Origin: Cenococcum geophilum 1.58
Taxonomy: Eukaryota > Ascomycota > Dothideomycetes > Gloniales > Gloniaceae
Length of the DNA: 64,000 bases
Direction: 5' to 3'
Assembly: GCA_001692895.1 (NCBI GenBank)
Contig: KV748221.1
Location: forward strand, 475,056-539,055
In this document: positions 35,393-47,049 of the stretch, in pieces
How positions within the stretch are numbered: position 1 is the first letter of the stretch
Layout: the number at the start of each line of letters is the position of its first letter
Notes under the pieces: generated by a model
What the model was told of the DNA's origin: nothing
Database searches by the model: none
The model's input: only the letters and a program-made list of their open reading frames with translations
Position numbers and translations under genes: made by a program

Positions 35393-36669
35393 AGTCCAGC
35401 AAAGGTGATGGCATAGGGTACGGGTATGGGAAACTGGGGGTGGCTTCTGAATGCATACCACTAGGTTTTTGCAGCTGTTTGCTACCATGCCAACGGGTCA
35501 TGTCAGTGCCGTCAAGACTTGGAGCCATACCAGCAGGCAGATTTCACTTTTCTTAATGTCGAAATAAACCTCGTTTGGCTTGCTCAATGCTTCGAAGTAT
35601 TCTGCTTGTCTGCGATTGGTTGCTTCAGAAGACAGACTGAGGGACTTTACACGTAATTCCGGCTAAGCCATTAATATCTCACAAACATATCCACCTAAAC
35701 CTTCTCAGAAAGAAAACGTTGCTGGCTCTACTTCTAACATGTCGTCAAATTGAACATCCTCTCTGGCCATCATTTATATAATATTTCACGAACCCAAGCT
35801 GCACCCCCCGTCTCTCTCGATACGTGCAGTCATCTCTACTTCACAATAATGACTCGCAATCGACGACTTAGCACAAGCTCTAGCTTCCGACAAGCATGGC
35901 GGAAATCACACTGGAAATAACAGACTCTGAGTCTGTTTCGCTAGTTCTCAACAAGGGCTATCCATTACCGCAGGAAAACATGGGCCAGTGTGAGTCTGTA
36001 TTCGGAGGATACAATCATGACGGTCGACTTTGTTCTATTTGTATGGGATTAATACTGAACTTTTGGTGTCAGACGCTAAATAGGGCCTAGTTCAGGGGTA
36101 CAGCTGGGGGTTCTCTTCAATTTGACCCTCACACGAGTTCTGACATTTAGAGAGCGGGAGTAAGGGTCCTATTACCCGGGGTAGGGGATTCAACTGGAGA
36201 AGCAGCGGAAGACAGCGTCGATATGCATTGTGTCGTTTTCATACTCGAAAAAATAGCTCTTTTTGAAAATCGTGCAACCTCTACGGACTTTTTGCAAGGG
36301 CTCTGGACTCCACACCACTTAACGCTTCTCCTCCGAGATCGAATCTCGGCCGATCAGTGTTAATGATGCTTACGGGGGATGCAATATTGGATTGCTGGTA
36401 TCTGGCTTGGAGCTGCGTGTGAAGAAACGTGAACTAATTTACCTTGCCGTCAAGTAACCGGCACTTGCTTGCACGCCCTGCGAAGAACTATATTCGATGA
36501 GCCCCAAGCACTACCATAAACTAGCAGCATCACGGAAACACTATAAAGGCTTGTTGTAGTTGGAAGGCGAGGAGTTTGTGTATATTCTAGGGGAAAATAG
36601 CGAGGCTGCGGAAAATGAACTAGCTGAAGCCGATTCCGGGCAATGAGATGTCAGATCTAACTCCGCCCC
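35393..36669. other. Intergenic region with a promoter-like stretch
   Basis: 1.28 kb between BRE2 and the GH127 gene (both 3' ends). A TATATAA-like box at about 35775 is followed by a CT-rich stretch and an ATG at 35849 that opens only 24 codons; another small open frame starts at 35896. Neither resembles a known protein. The rest contains nothing recognisable. Confidence 0.4.
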
Positions 36670-39060
36670 TCACGCCCCCGACAAATCAATCGACGGCAAA
36701 TCAACCATATGCAGCTTCGCGGCCCCCAACGGCTCCAACCGCGCCTCAAATACATCCCCGAGACACTTCCTCTCCGCCTTCGGCGGCGGCACATCCGGCA
36801 CGCCCTTATAGATCCCCCATGCGATCTCGCACGCCCGCACACTCATGCTCGTCGGTGGGGCTCCCGGCGCCCAAATCGGGTTCGGCAGCGCGCCGGCTGA
36901 CCGGTTCGCGGTGTTGAGCGTTAGCGTGGACGGGTCGATGGCGATGTTCCAGGCGGACGTGTTTGTGAGTTGCCAGTCGCGTGACTGCGGCGGCGCGTAA
37001 GAGGATGGGAATTCCTGATTCGTGTTGAAGGCTTTTGGGAGCGTGGAGGTGTTGGTAGAAGGGATGGAGAGGGCGTAGATTAGGGCGCCGTAGTGTACGG
37101 CGACGGTGTCGTTGGCGCGCAATTCCACGGCGATGTCGGTGTTTAGGGTGAGTGTGGCAGAGGTGGTGCCAGCGCTGAGGGAGAGCTTATGCAGGCCGGT
37201 GTGTAGGTCTGGTGAGAGTGGTGTGGTGGTGTTTCCGGTGGCGATGGTGGAAGATGCCAGGTTGGCCCATTGTGGTACATGGACGTAGAAGTCGAAAGAG
37301 GGGGTTGATGTGGTGGTGTAGGAGAAGATGTTGGCGAAGGGATAGTTCGTCGTACAGTCCACCATAACATTCCCGCTGCTTAGAGTCGATGATACGGACG
37401 CCGGGCTTAGCAAAACGTGTGCGAGGCCATTATCGCCGACTTTGACGTACGATGCGGAGAGGAACTTCGGATATCCCTGGGGATGATTAACAGTGCAGCA
37501 TGGGTAGTCGGTTTCTAGACCATAGGTTTGGCCCCAGTTGTTTACATTCCAGAATGGCTTGTCGGAGAGATCCTCAGAGTACGGTTGGTTTGGTTCGGAG
37601 ACTACGATGAGATGAGTGATGAGCTTGATGGTCAGATATGAGTCTTCTTACCATATTGCCTTGCCCACCAATCTGGAGTGAGCTGCACTGGTAGTGCATT
37701 AAAAGCAGTTCGTTCGCACTTGTCCGCGAAGTCGTTGTCTCCAACAGCTTGATATAAGTAACCCAAGCTGTACATAGTCTCCACCAAAGTGCAAGTTTCA
37801 GATCTGATATTCGTCAACTCATTTCTTTCCACTAAGCACTTAGGGGGCTTACCCGTAATATGGAGCGAGACCAGCAAGCCTTTCATCGGCTAGGATGGCT
37901 CCAGATGCAGCTCCGTGATATGTAAAAGTCCAATTGACGGCATTTCTTGTCGTTTCAAGAAGAGAGTCGTTATGTGTAAAGCGGCGGAATACCGCTAGTG
38001 CTTTAAGGCCTGCCAAAATCAACTATCAATAAAATACACCCCTCATGCAAGATAAAAATACTAAATATGACCGTTGCCCTTTAGTTGAAAAGGGACCGCG
38101 GGGCTAGACAAGAAGTATCCCACCTTGTCCAACATTAACTCCATGTTCGTAGGGAAATAGCGGTATAGTCTCGCTGACTGGAACGGTGTTCAAGTCCTGC
38201 GTGATATATATGCCTTCCTGATACCACTCATCCCAATTAAGAGAGCCGTCAATGAGATACTGCATATTATCCAGCAATACGGAAGCATTAGGAGGTGGAT
38301 GTTTCTCGTAAAGCCACTGCAACGTGATAATCATATCCTGGACTCTAACTCTTCCCCTAAACTAAGATCAGGGCCCAGTTCGCGGAAAGGAAATGCGAAG
38401 TCATTTTGTACGTACCATTGAGTGTCATCTTGGCTCACTTTATCGCCATCATGGTATAGATATCCGGTATAGTTATCCGCCAGCATCGAATGCATAAGAT
38501 CAGTAAATTTCCAAAGCGCAGAAATAACCCGCTCCTCATACGCTGGATCCACCTCCGCCAACTGCATCAAGCCCAAACACAGCGGATACCTGGCCCAGAA
38601 ATTCCTCGCGGTGCCGTTCTCCGGCCCCAACCAGCCGTCAGTAGCCTGAGCTCCCAGAACGTAGTCGGCCGCACCCTGGACCTGGGTTTTCAGACAGTCG
38701 TCGTCTACGCCATAAGCTAGAGGCACCAAGCCGTTGAACCAGTACGGGAAGCCCTCGTTCAGCTCGCTATACTCTTGATCGCCGCCAAGCCAGCTGGAAT
38801 TGGCAACGTAATGGTAGAAGCCGTGCTCGTGGCCTGCGAGGCCGGCGGCCATGAGCTGCATTTGGTCGAGGAGCCATCCGCGCGGTTTTATGGAACCGAG
38901 GGGGAGTGCGTCGAAGATGAAGGGGACCACTGCGATATCAACATTGGCTGTAAAAACAAATCGGGGATAAAATATTAACTGGGGTCTCACAGGCCTGCTT
39001 TGATTGTGCCACCACACAGGTAGCCAACCCTGCCGCGCATACGATACTCGTGACCTTCAT
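36670..39060 (-). CDS. Secreted GH127/DUF1680 family glycoside hydrolase
   Basis: Six exons (39060-38991, 38947-38416, 38356-38124, 38009-37853, 37803-37652, 37601-36670) give 691 residues; introns are 43, 59, 114, 49 and 50 nt. Residues 1-20 form a signal peptide ([20 protein letters not shown]). The (alpha/alpha)6-barrel starts with [20 protein letters not shown] (about 40-59) and has [40 protein letters not shown] (exons 2-3 joined) and [12 protein letters not shown] (exons 3-4). The zinc-cysteine site of GH127 is complete: E333-x-C335 in [11 protein letters not shown] and C416-C417 in [12 protein letters not shown]321 is a candidate acid/base. Characterised relatives are beta-L-arabinofuranosidases acting through a cysteine nucleophile; the exact substrate here is unknown. 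Probably a plant cell-wall degrading enzyme. Confidence 0.92.
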
Positions 39061-39630
39061 TATGGAATCGTTGTAGCACTTCTGGGTAAACAGCGAGCGG
39101 AGCGGAGTAAATGTACTACAAAGCCACAAGACATTACCCAACCCTATTGAAAATAGGTAAATTCCTGGTCCCTTTCATGCACCGACACCGTTCATTTCTA
39201 TTTAAGTCCATTCGCTGCGCCCTGCCTGACGATCATCATGGGCCGGGATGTGCAACTGGGATCACGATGGGTAGGAGAGCCTCAGACGGCGCACTATATA
39301 GTAGGATCGCATAGGTTTTAAAATCGTCCGGCGGACGGGACGGCGTAGCCTTATGAAATTCTCCGAGAATGCATCAACGGATGGGGCTGAAATGGCTTCG
39401 CCACGATCGACGGTGCCGAGTCCGAGCGCTAGACCGCCTAGCAATGTAAGAGATGGAGAGCAAAAAACATTTTGAGATGTTTCGGACAATTATTGTAGGT
39501 AAGCCCGATTCTTTTGGTCGTGGGAGCCCAATCCAGTCCCATAATACAGGATATTTTCCAGTAACGCCATGTTTTGGTATTTCCGTCTCTAAGACAAAAA
39601 CGCCATGCCCAAGATATCGCATCAAGACGC
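39061..39630. other. Intergenic region upstream of the GH127 gene
   Basis: 570 bp holding the GH127 promoter (leftward) and the 3' end region of the F-box gene. A CTATATAG palindrome lies at 39294-39301 and a TTTAAG stretch near 39201, either of which could act as TATA element; no regulator site is recognised. Confidence 0.4.
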
Positions 39631-41451
39631 TCACATGTCAAACGAGTCCATACTCCATATTTCAATATCCTTGACCATTTCCCGGGGAACTTGTTTCACA
39701 ATCCGCATCGGTCGTGGTTCGCCATCAGGTTTGGCGCGCTTCTTCCCCATACTTACAACCGTTCCCAGTTCAAAGACCAGATCAGCCATACCTAGCCACT
39801 TCAGGTTCTTATACTCTGGTTTCCATAATTCCTGGCTTATAACAAATGCGTGCATTTCATCGTCCATGGACTCGATTTCCTCCCAAAGTTCCGAGCTGGG
39901 CCGAACCAAGATCCTAAGGGCGAAGAGGTGCGGAGCGAAAGGCATAATTTCGCGTATGGATGAAAGTTCAGAAACAGCAATCGCCACACCTAACTGCTCC
40001 AGTTTCGGGCAGCTCTGTAACAATCGCTGTACTACGTCGCGGCTAAGTATCCACTGATCCGAAAGCAGCAGGTGGCGCATAGTGCGATGATGCGATTGGA
40101 TTGCTGCAAGGTAATCTGATGCGAGGCTAATGACCTCTTGTTGTAGGCAATTGGTAGGTGAGGAGGAGGAGGATGGTGATGGTGTTGCTGGTGTGGCCAC
40201 TACACTGTTCGATTTAGACCGTGAATTCCGTTTCGCGTTGACTAGATAGATCCTTTCTAGCCCTTCGAAGCGTGCCAGCATGCTTACATTAGCACGATCG
40301 AGCGTATCGCTTCGCATCATCTTTAACTTTTTGGGGATATCGCTAGGTTGATTCATACGCCATGTCTCGTCCAGAAATACTGTCATCGGATCTCCAGAGC
40401 CCACACAGTTAATCAGTGTAACCTCTCTAAGTCCTTCGTGGCCGACGCAAGCATTGAAGTCTCCACTGTTGCGCGTGTATAGATTGAAGAAGGCTAGACG
40501 TTTGAGCTGAATGGTGTGTCTTGCGGTGAGACAACGACCGAAATACGTCATCATGCTCACCGATTCTTCTCCAATGTCGCGCATGCGAGGACTCCAATGC
40601 AACTTTAAATCTTCTAACTCCTTAGATGTAGCTAGTAGTAGGGATATATCATCTGGATAACAGAGCGGATCGATGTCGTATACTGTGAGGGACCTTAAAT
40701 TCTGCAGAGTAGGGATAATAACAGTGGGTCGCGGGGTGCGTCTGCTAGGAAAGCGGAGTGTGAGGGATACCAAAGAGGGTCGTGAAGTCAGGCTTTGGTA
40801 GATAGTCTGCATGGGTTTGGTGTTTAGTTCCCAGCTTCCATGTATTAGTATACGGTATGAGGATGAGATCCGGGGTCCCTTCATCTCACCCGAAAGATTT
40901 GAGATTTTCCATTCTATCCAACGCGGCGCGGATTGCTATGTTCAACATCATGCTGTTATCCGGCACCCTTCCTTTTGAATACTCGTCAATATCTGACTCC
41001 CTCCACTCCCCCACTAGACCGAACCTTTGGACGTAGTTGGCAACATTTCTGGATACTAGGGCGTTGAGGCCCATGGAGAAGGGGCTCCCACTGCCATAAC
41101 CTTCAGGCCTGCCATTGATATATCGTAGTTCCGCGTAGGCATGGAGGGTAACGTTCTCGTAGAGTTTCGGAAGGGTCATGTAATACAGGAGTCGCGAGGT
41201 CCGCGTGAGCCTGGCTAAATCTGCGACATCATCGACCTAGGAGAAACTCGGGTTAGCGATTGCTCGGAATGGGCGGAATTGCGGAGCAGAAGGGTGTTCA
41301 TGCATGAAGATTAAGTACGCACATATGAGATAATAAGGGCTAGGAGATTTAGGGGAACATCCCTGCGTTGCGCGAGGCTTGGTTGAGTGCGAACGGGAGA
41401 GGTTGCTAGAATACTATGCGGTACGGTTACTGGTAGGCTTGGATGAGCCAT
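39631..41451 (-). CDS. F-box protein with leucine-rich region
   Basis: Three exons, 41451-41323, 41236-40890 and 40834-39631, give 559 residues. Introns are 86 nt (GTGCGT...TAG) and 55 nt with a perfect TACTAATAC branch site. The F-box-like motif spans residues about 32-75 (VPLNLLALIISYVDDVADLA, then RLTRTSRLLYYMTLPKLYEN); the intron lies inside it. The remainder alternates leucine-rich strands (SLVSLTLRF, LQNLRSLTVYD, ELEDLKLHW, LREVTLINC, RYLLLSD-type), the pattern of fungal F-box/LRR proteins, with a Ser run (PSPSSSSS) near the middle. F-box proteins recruit substrates to SCF ubiquitin ligases; the target here is unknown. Start at MAHPSLPV is the first ATG in frame before the F-box. Confidence 0.85.
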
Positions 41452-42081
41452 GAAAGCCAGGAGGCGGCTGTTGAAACAGGCAGTCGTCGAGGGCCCAAGA
41501 ATTCATGGGAGGAAGCGACAACAGTAGAGTAAGACTCTTATTATGTTTCGCAAAGATGCATAGTAGCCCTACAAAGTCCGGATGCTGGCTTAGCCGCTCC
41601 AAGGGTTCAGCCGCCCGTCGTCCCGTGCCATGATAGGCGCATGGTTAACTTAACATCACACGTCATCTATTCGGGAAGTGCTTGCGAGAAACTAAGTTTT
41701 TATACCTTTTTTTATAACTTTTTCACAGCGATAGTCGCAATACCTATTCTGGAGCCTTTCAGCATCTATCACCACATTACTGACAGCTGTAAGCCAGGAC
41801 TAAAATTGCTATTCGAATTACCGAATTTGCCTCGGAAATAGGCCGACGACTGTCTGAAGTACGAAGCTTCAACAGTACTTCTATCTATACAATGTTCTAT
41901 CATTACTCACCGACAATACTTCTAATACAATGGCTTCGTGTATGCCTGCCAATAGTCTTGAATTGATAAGAAATTTGTGTCGTAATTTCGCCGCCTTTAG
42001 TGCAGCTATCCAAACCCCATCGAAATGCCTTGTAAGGCTCCCAATACTACTGAGAATCAAAGTTTTGCCGGTGCAGCTAAT
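41452..42081. other. Intergenic region between F-box gene and TDP1
   Basis: 630 bp containing the 5' region of the F-box gene and the 3' region of TDP1, both on the minus strand. Several small open frames lack any family signal. Confidence 0.4.
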
Positions 42082-44457
42082 TCATTCCCGCTCCATGAAA
42101 AACCAGGGCCTCTTTGACCCGTACTCTTCACCCGGAAACTGAAAGGGCACATCGATATAGCCCTTGAAGACGTCCATTGGCAGCGTTTCCCCTTCTTGGG
42201 TCCTGGAGAAATCAATGCGCCTAGGAGGAATGCCGATTAAGACTCCGCATTCCCAGTTCCGACAGTTAAGTTTCTCGGTTTTCTTGCTTTTGTCGGTGAG
42301 GAGCTTTCCCCATGCGCTTTCAGATACGTTCGCGCTTCCAACATATGCCCAAGCAACGTGGATCGACTGGTTTGTCTCCTTCGAGATGTGGTGACCTCGA
42401 GCAAATAATATCTATACCCGTGGTCAAATTAATACCACCAAGAGTTTTTCTAGAGACCATTACCTTGTTATGGCTAAGGAGCCCTACTCTGGTTGATTTG
42501 TAGTCGCGCATACAATCCTTTGGAAATTTGGCGTTATTGTAGTAGCCTGCTTGTAAGCAGTTTGTACCGGCACACTAGAAATCCGCGTATCAGTAAATCT
42601 AGTATTGAAATTGCCCAGCCAAGAGTTGCAGTATGTCGTAGGTATCCTTCGTTGTATGCAATGAAAGCTAAGAATTGCACAACACTCATTGAACTGTCAA
42701 ATACGATACTTACTTGAGGACCACCAACACTTGCTAAGACAGTTTGGTGCAGCGGGAAATATATTCGAAATTTGTTGTGTAGTTTCTCTGGAACGCTGCG
42801 GGAAATTATCTTCTGAGGTTGCTCTCCCTTTGCAGCAAGGTATAGGTTTTTGAGGAACGTGTCATTTAGGGATCCAATAGAAGAAGCCGTAAAGTCAACC
42901 TCCAGTTCGACATCTGATTCGAGGTTGAGAGCCCGTACTGCTCTGCCCAAACCGGGGATTCCGGTTCTTTTTAAGTCGTCACCAAAATGAGATCCGCCAC
43001 TGCATATTTTTAGGAAAGAGGACATCATATCTTGATCAGGAGGGCACCTACATTGTATGGATGAATGCTAAATGGCTTGTCTCCGAGAAATCAAACTTCA
43101 GAAGACCAGTCTGCACCTCTTGTCCCAGTCCTTTGGCCTCCACAAAGTGCATGAGCTCTTTCCCGAAGAATGTTAGGTCATCTCTCAACCTGTGTTCACC
43201 ATTCGGGTGTCGTGGTAAGTCGATCAAAAATACCGACTACCTTGTCTTAGCTAGATTGAAAATAGGGTTCCGAGCGACTCACATTTTCCATAACTCCTGT
43301 TTCCCCCCAATCGTGTTTGTTAAGATTTGCGCTAGGAACAACGATTCGTAGATGTGTCTGCTGAAACAAAAGCATTCTAGGAGTTGTTAGTGGGTGGTTG
43401 TAGAGCATTGGGTTTTCGAATTTTCGGGATTGGACGTAGGCCGTAAATGAGTATTTTGCAAGATACAGAAAGCCAGCATGCTCTGTACAAGTGTCCACGG
43501 TACTTGCAGCTAGAAATAAACGGCCCAGGAGGGCCAGAAAAAAAGAAGCAATCGTTCCCTGGAAAAGGTAGAGGGATGAAATGCAATCAACTTACAATTT
43601 ACTGTGCATGCAATTGATCTGGCCGGACATGTTAGGAAAGCACAGTCGAAGGTTGGTAATGTCTGCCGCATCCTGGCGGTATTGATCTTGCTATTCGAGA
43701 TTTAGCTTTCATCCGTATTCCACACCCTTGGTTTATGACTTGCAGCCTCCTTGCCCTTTGCCTGCATGACGAAAATCATCTTGGTCGTCTGTGTATTGAG
43801 CTTGCTGAGAACCCAGTCTATGTCCCAGTCAAAAGCACTAAGCACCGCGACCTTCAATTTATCTTTCTGGAGAACCTCCTCTATCTTGATGTCATTTTCT
43901 CTAGGGTGCCCAAAAGCCCAGGTCTTTTTGACGGCTCCCTTAGGATATTCCAAAAAGGTGAATTTGTCCGGTTGGACCAGGGTAGTTCTTCCTTGAGCGT
44001 TTTCAAAGATATTTCGAGAGGCATCATTCAATGGTGATTTCAATGTACTATTCCGCAAAGGCGATGGTTCAGAATCAGCTTCAAGATCGATTACTTCTCG
44101 TACAACCATCTTCTTTGGCCTCTCCTGACCTCGTCGAAGGGGGGGCGGAGAAATGGATCGCTGTCTCTTTCGATTTGATCTTGCTAGACGCTCTTGTTCC
44201 ATTCTCTTGCGATCGAGGCCAAAAATACCTATCTGAGTTTGGTGCTGCTGCTGTGTCAAGCGTTTAAGGGGCTGCATTGAAACCCGCTGCTCGACTTTAA
44301 GCGTCTTGAGGGTGCTAGCATCTGCATCTTCACTCCGTTTCTGAATAGACACCAAAGCTGTGGTAGCTGGGGCAGTTGGAGAATTTGGTTCACTGTTTGC
44401 TTGAAGGGATAAGGCAATGGCTCGCCTGATCTCTTCTTCCTCGTCCGAAGAGGCCAT
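42082..44457 (-). CDS. TDP1: Tyrosyl-DNA phosphodiesterase 1 with N-terminal UIM
   Basis: Seven exons (44457-43740, 43686-43596, 43376-43283, 43236-43052, 42999-42714, 42574-42439, 42395-42082) give about 607 residues. Residues 5-20 (DEEEEIRRAIALSLQ) are a ubiquitin-interacting motif. Two HKN phospholipase-D motifs are complete: CMHSKLMLL (H267, K269) with VVPSANL (N287), and LLSHNKVM (H493, K495) with AYVGSANVSESAWGK. Other family stretches: TWAFGHPRE..IKIEEVLQKD, DWGETGVMENSVFLIDLPRH, GGSHFGDDLKRTG, and the C-terminal PWFFMERE. The enzyme removes topoisomerase I peptides from DNA 3' ends in the nucleus. Two splice sites are uncertain: the first donor (GTCATA chosen; GTGTGG possible) and the sixth donor (42438, or 42435). 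Confidence 0.92.
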
Positions 44458-44852
44458 GCGGATGGCTGAAGCAGATATAAACGAAGCTGAGAATACGATG
44501 TCGCGATATTGAAGTTGACATGATGGCTAGTGACTTGGACCTTGCATATTTTAGTGGCTTGGCAGGGTCTCACAGAGCTCCCCAGGAATAAGCCACACAT
44601 TCGAGAAGTCATCAATTGTATCCATGATAAACCGAGTATCCACATCAATGGGCTTTGAACCGTTTAACAGCCTACAGCAGCATAGGCGCAGAGTAAAATA
44701 TGTAGTTCTCCGGCCCCAGAACCTACTGTATATAAGCGCTAAAGCCTCTTGTGCCCATAAGGCCCCCTAATGTTTCTCCATCACTAAAGTTCTTCCTCAA
44801 ACATTAACCTTCCAAAGATCCTCCCATTCTTCAGACTGATTCATTGTCTGTA
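44458..44852. promoter_or_regulatory. Divergent TDP1 / PaxB-like promoter region
   Basis: 395 bp between the two start codons. TATATAAG at 44729-44736, 117 bp before the ATG of the PaxB-like gene, is a plausible TATA box for it. On the minus strand, 44540-44680 reads as an open frame ending LCETLPSH and TAA; it looks coding-like but has no start and no known family. Confidence 0.45.
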
Positions 44853-45775
44853 ATGGGCTCCAACGATGTTCCGCCCCCTACGTCCCCGCCTACTTCCAGC
44901 TCGTGTCTAACAGCCTTCTCCAAGCCGGCGGAGTTCTTTGGACAATAACCTACATTCTTTTCGTCTGCTCCTCCTTCCGCACGCGTTCCTATGGCATGCC
45001 CATTCTCGCGCTCGCCTTCAACTTCGCCTGGGAAGTAGTCTTCGCGCTCTATGTTGCAGAAACGCCTCTCGAGCGTAGCATCTTCACCATATGAATGATC
45101 CTCGATCTCGGACTGATCTACTGCGTTGTTGTATATGGCCAACATGAGTGGTCACACTCCCCTGCCATTGCTCGCAACTTGGGGAAGATTTTCACGGTGT
45201 TAGTTGCTGGAGCGTTGGTGGGCCATTGGACGTTTGCAAAGTGGTGGATTGATAATGATATGGGGAAGAGGGAGGGAAAGTTCTATATGGGCCGGGTGGG
45301 GCCTGATATGACAGAGCTAGGGTACTGGAGCGTAGCGTTCTGTCAGTCATATCTAAGTACTGCGAGTTTGGCGCAGCTGATGGTGAGAGGGCATTCGGGA
45401 GGCGTGGGATGGGGGATCTGGTAAGCCCTTTATTTACTTATGCGCCTATGGCGAATGCTGTGCGGTAATGGGCGAGATGAGGGTTTGATTGCTGATTGCT
45501 TCCATGGCTATAGGGCGGCAAGAACGCTGGTGTCATTTTTGGGCTTTGTTTTAAACCACGCTTGGGGTTGGTATCACTGGAGGAAGGCGCATGAATACTT
45601 CATGTCCCCTTTTTCGGTTTTTCTGTGGGGAGTTGGGTTGGTGGCTGATCTTCTATATCCGTTTTTGCTGTGGGAAGCCAGAAAAACGGAGAGGATACTT
45701 CCAAATGGACGAAAGGTTGGGGAAGACAGCCTGATAGAGAAAAAGAAGCGTGGGCGAACATTAAGTCCGATATAG
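44853..45775 (+). pseudogene. PaxB-like integral membrane terpene cyclase, broken
   Basis: ATG at 44853 reads MGSNDVPPP, then a run of five C at 44874-44878 is one base short and the frame shifts into YVPAYFQLVSNSLLQAGGVL. A second lesion is TGA at 45092-45094, where SIFTI-(W)-MILDLGLIYC would be expected. A genuine intron (45421-45513, GTAAGC...TAG) joins GWGIW to AARTLVSFLGFVLNHAW. Repaired length would be about 276 residues, with seven hydrophobic segments as in PaxB/AtmB/Trt1-type cyclases of indole-diterpene and meroterpenoid pathways. The acidic residues of AWE and VADLLYP, in the positions held essential in PaxB, are present. No prenyltransferase, monooxygenase or other cluster gene is nearby. 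Sequencing error cannot be excluded, but two lesions favour decay. Confidence 0.8.
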
Positions 45776-45900
45776 AATCAGCGCATAGAACCGGAGGGCA
45801 GAGCGTTTTGCCACTCAGTGAGATTATCTTCTAACCCTCATCTTGGCATACCCATATTGCCACAAGATGCACCATATGAACCCGCCCTTCAAATCTGCCT

Positions 45901-47049
45901 TTAGGGTTGGAGGCTTAGTGTATCCGAGCCATGCCGCTTCCTCTTGTTTCCTGCAAGCTGTGCAACAGCAACAGGCTGGTCCTCACTCCCTCCGTCAAGA
46001 TCAAACCTCTCCAGATACCCAGCTCTCGTGATAGTCGGCGAAAGTGGCGCAGCTTTCTGCCAGTCTTGTGCCCTTGCTATCCAACCTAAGAGCCAATCGC
46101 GGTTCTCTCCATCTTTTCTTACTACGTCCTCCACAAACGTCACCAAGGACGGATAATTGAACATATAAGTGCTTCTATATGCATGCTGGATACCAAAAGC
46201 TTGCCTACGTATCATCCTTGTAATGAGCAGTTTGAGAATGGCCTTTGGACAAGGCGATTTCCTGATCACCTTTTGCAGGTCTTCGAGCCCCGGGCGAACT
46301 ACACAATTCAGCCGCTCAGAGAGCATCAGGGACACCATCTCCGTATGCCCAAGATGGAGGGCCTCTCTCCATGCCCAGCGATAGTTATAACCCTTCTTGC
46401 CTAAAGTGGAGAAGTGCATGTTCCGCAATGTGATCAGGAAGCGCAAAAACGTAATATTTTCCGGAGTGAAAGGCGCGTGGAGCAGTTTCGGAGGTATCCG
46501 GCATCTTATATAGACTAAATATGGGTAGCTCCTGAAGAGGTGGTCTAATGGGTTGAGTTTTGGTGGCATAATTGGTAGCTGAATGTGCCGCCCCCACGAA
46601 TTTTTTATTAAAATGCTGGCGTTACACCACTCTTCTATATAAGCATGGTAGGCTCGGTTTACGTATTTCTGGAACATCGGCCAGGTCATCCAGCGGCGAG
46701 CGAAGATCCAGGACTGATACTTTGTATTTAACGGCCGAGGGTAAGTCCACGGAAATCTTAAGAAGCTGTTGATGCAGAAGTGCATGTATATATACTCGCA
46801 CGAGAGCTTTGAAGTGAGCGCAGGGCTTGTGCCCGGGAAGAAATGGTTGTTGCTAAGGATGCAGATCTCTTGGAGGAGCTCAGGTGGGAGCTGTTCGAGG
46901 GTTGATAATGTAGGTCGATTCTTTCTCTTTTTAAGCTTTGGAAGCCTCCTTCGTCGCTTTGTAGGGTTAGCCGGTGCCTCTATCAGTCTCTCTGGAACCC
47001 TGGTGGTCCTGCCACTTCTCCTGGGTTGCTCGTCGGATTTCGAGGGCAT
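45901..47049 (-). CDS. F-box-type protein
   Basis: A single exon of 382 residues starting MPSKSDEQPRRSGR (47049), the first ATG of the frame. A basic N-terminus (KRRRRLPKLKKRKNR) that could act as nuclear localisation signal precedes an F-box-like motif LEQLPPELLQEICILSNN (about 50-67). Later it has the fungal paralog pattern LTSKLSCEYIYMHFC, TWPMFQKYVN, then IPPKLLHAPFTPENITFLRF and ALHLGHTEMVSLMLSERLN, an ankyrin-like helix pair. This architecture (F-box, then a degenerate ankyrin-like region) is common in expanded fungal families of unknown target. Convergent with the PaxB-like pseudogene, 125 bp apart. Confidence 0.75.
   Translation of the reverse strand: MPSKSDEQPRRSGRTTRVPERLIEAPANPTKRRRRLPKLKKRKNRPTLSTLEQLPPELLQEICILSNNHFFPGTSPALTSKLSCEYIYMHFCINSFLRFPWTYPRPLNTKYQSWIFARRWMTWPMFQKYVNRAYHAYIEEWCNASILIKNSWGRHIQLPIMPPKLNPLDHLFRSYPYLVYIRCRIPPKLLHAPFTPENITFLRFLITLRNMHFSTLGKKGYNYRWAWREALHLGHTEMVSLMLSERLNCVVRPGLEDLQKVIRKSPCPKAILKLLITRMIRRQAFGIQHAYRSTYMFNYPSLVTFVEDVVRKDGENRDWLLGWIARAQDWQKAAPLSPTITRAGYLERFDLDGGSEDQPVAVAQLAGNKRKRHGSDTLSLQP

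Noticed and set aside
35896..36090. 64-residue gene downstream of a TATA-like box
   Set aside because: No family resemblance, no splice sites that extend it, and its ATG is not the first one after the putative promoter.
36648..37370. Several Pro/Arg-rich frames on both strands
   Set aside because: They are shadows of the GC-rich last exon of the GH127 gene.
38331..38416. GH127 exon 2 reading through to the stop at 38331, or spliced at 38412
   Set aside because: Splicing 38415-38357 instead yields WGRVRVQDM before LQWLYEKH, the conserved family block; the alternatives lose it.
45092..45094. TGA in the PaxB-like gene removed by an intron
   Set aside because: No GT-AG pair around it keeps the frame while preserving the conserved blocks on both sides.
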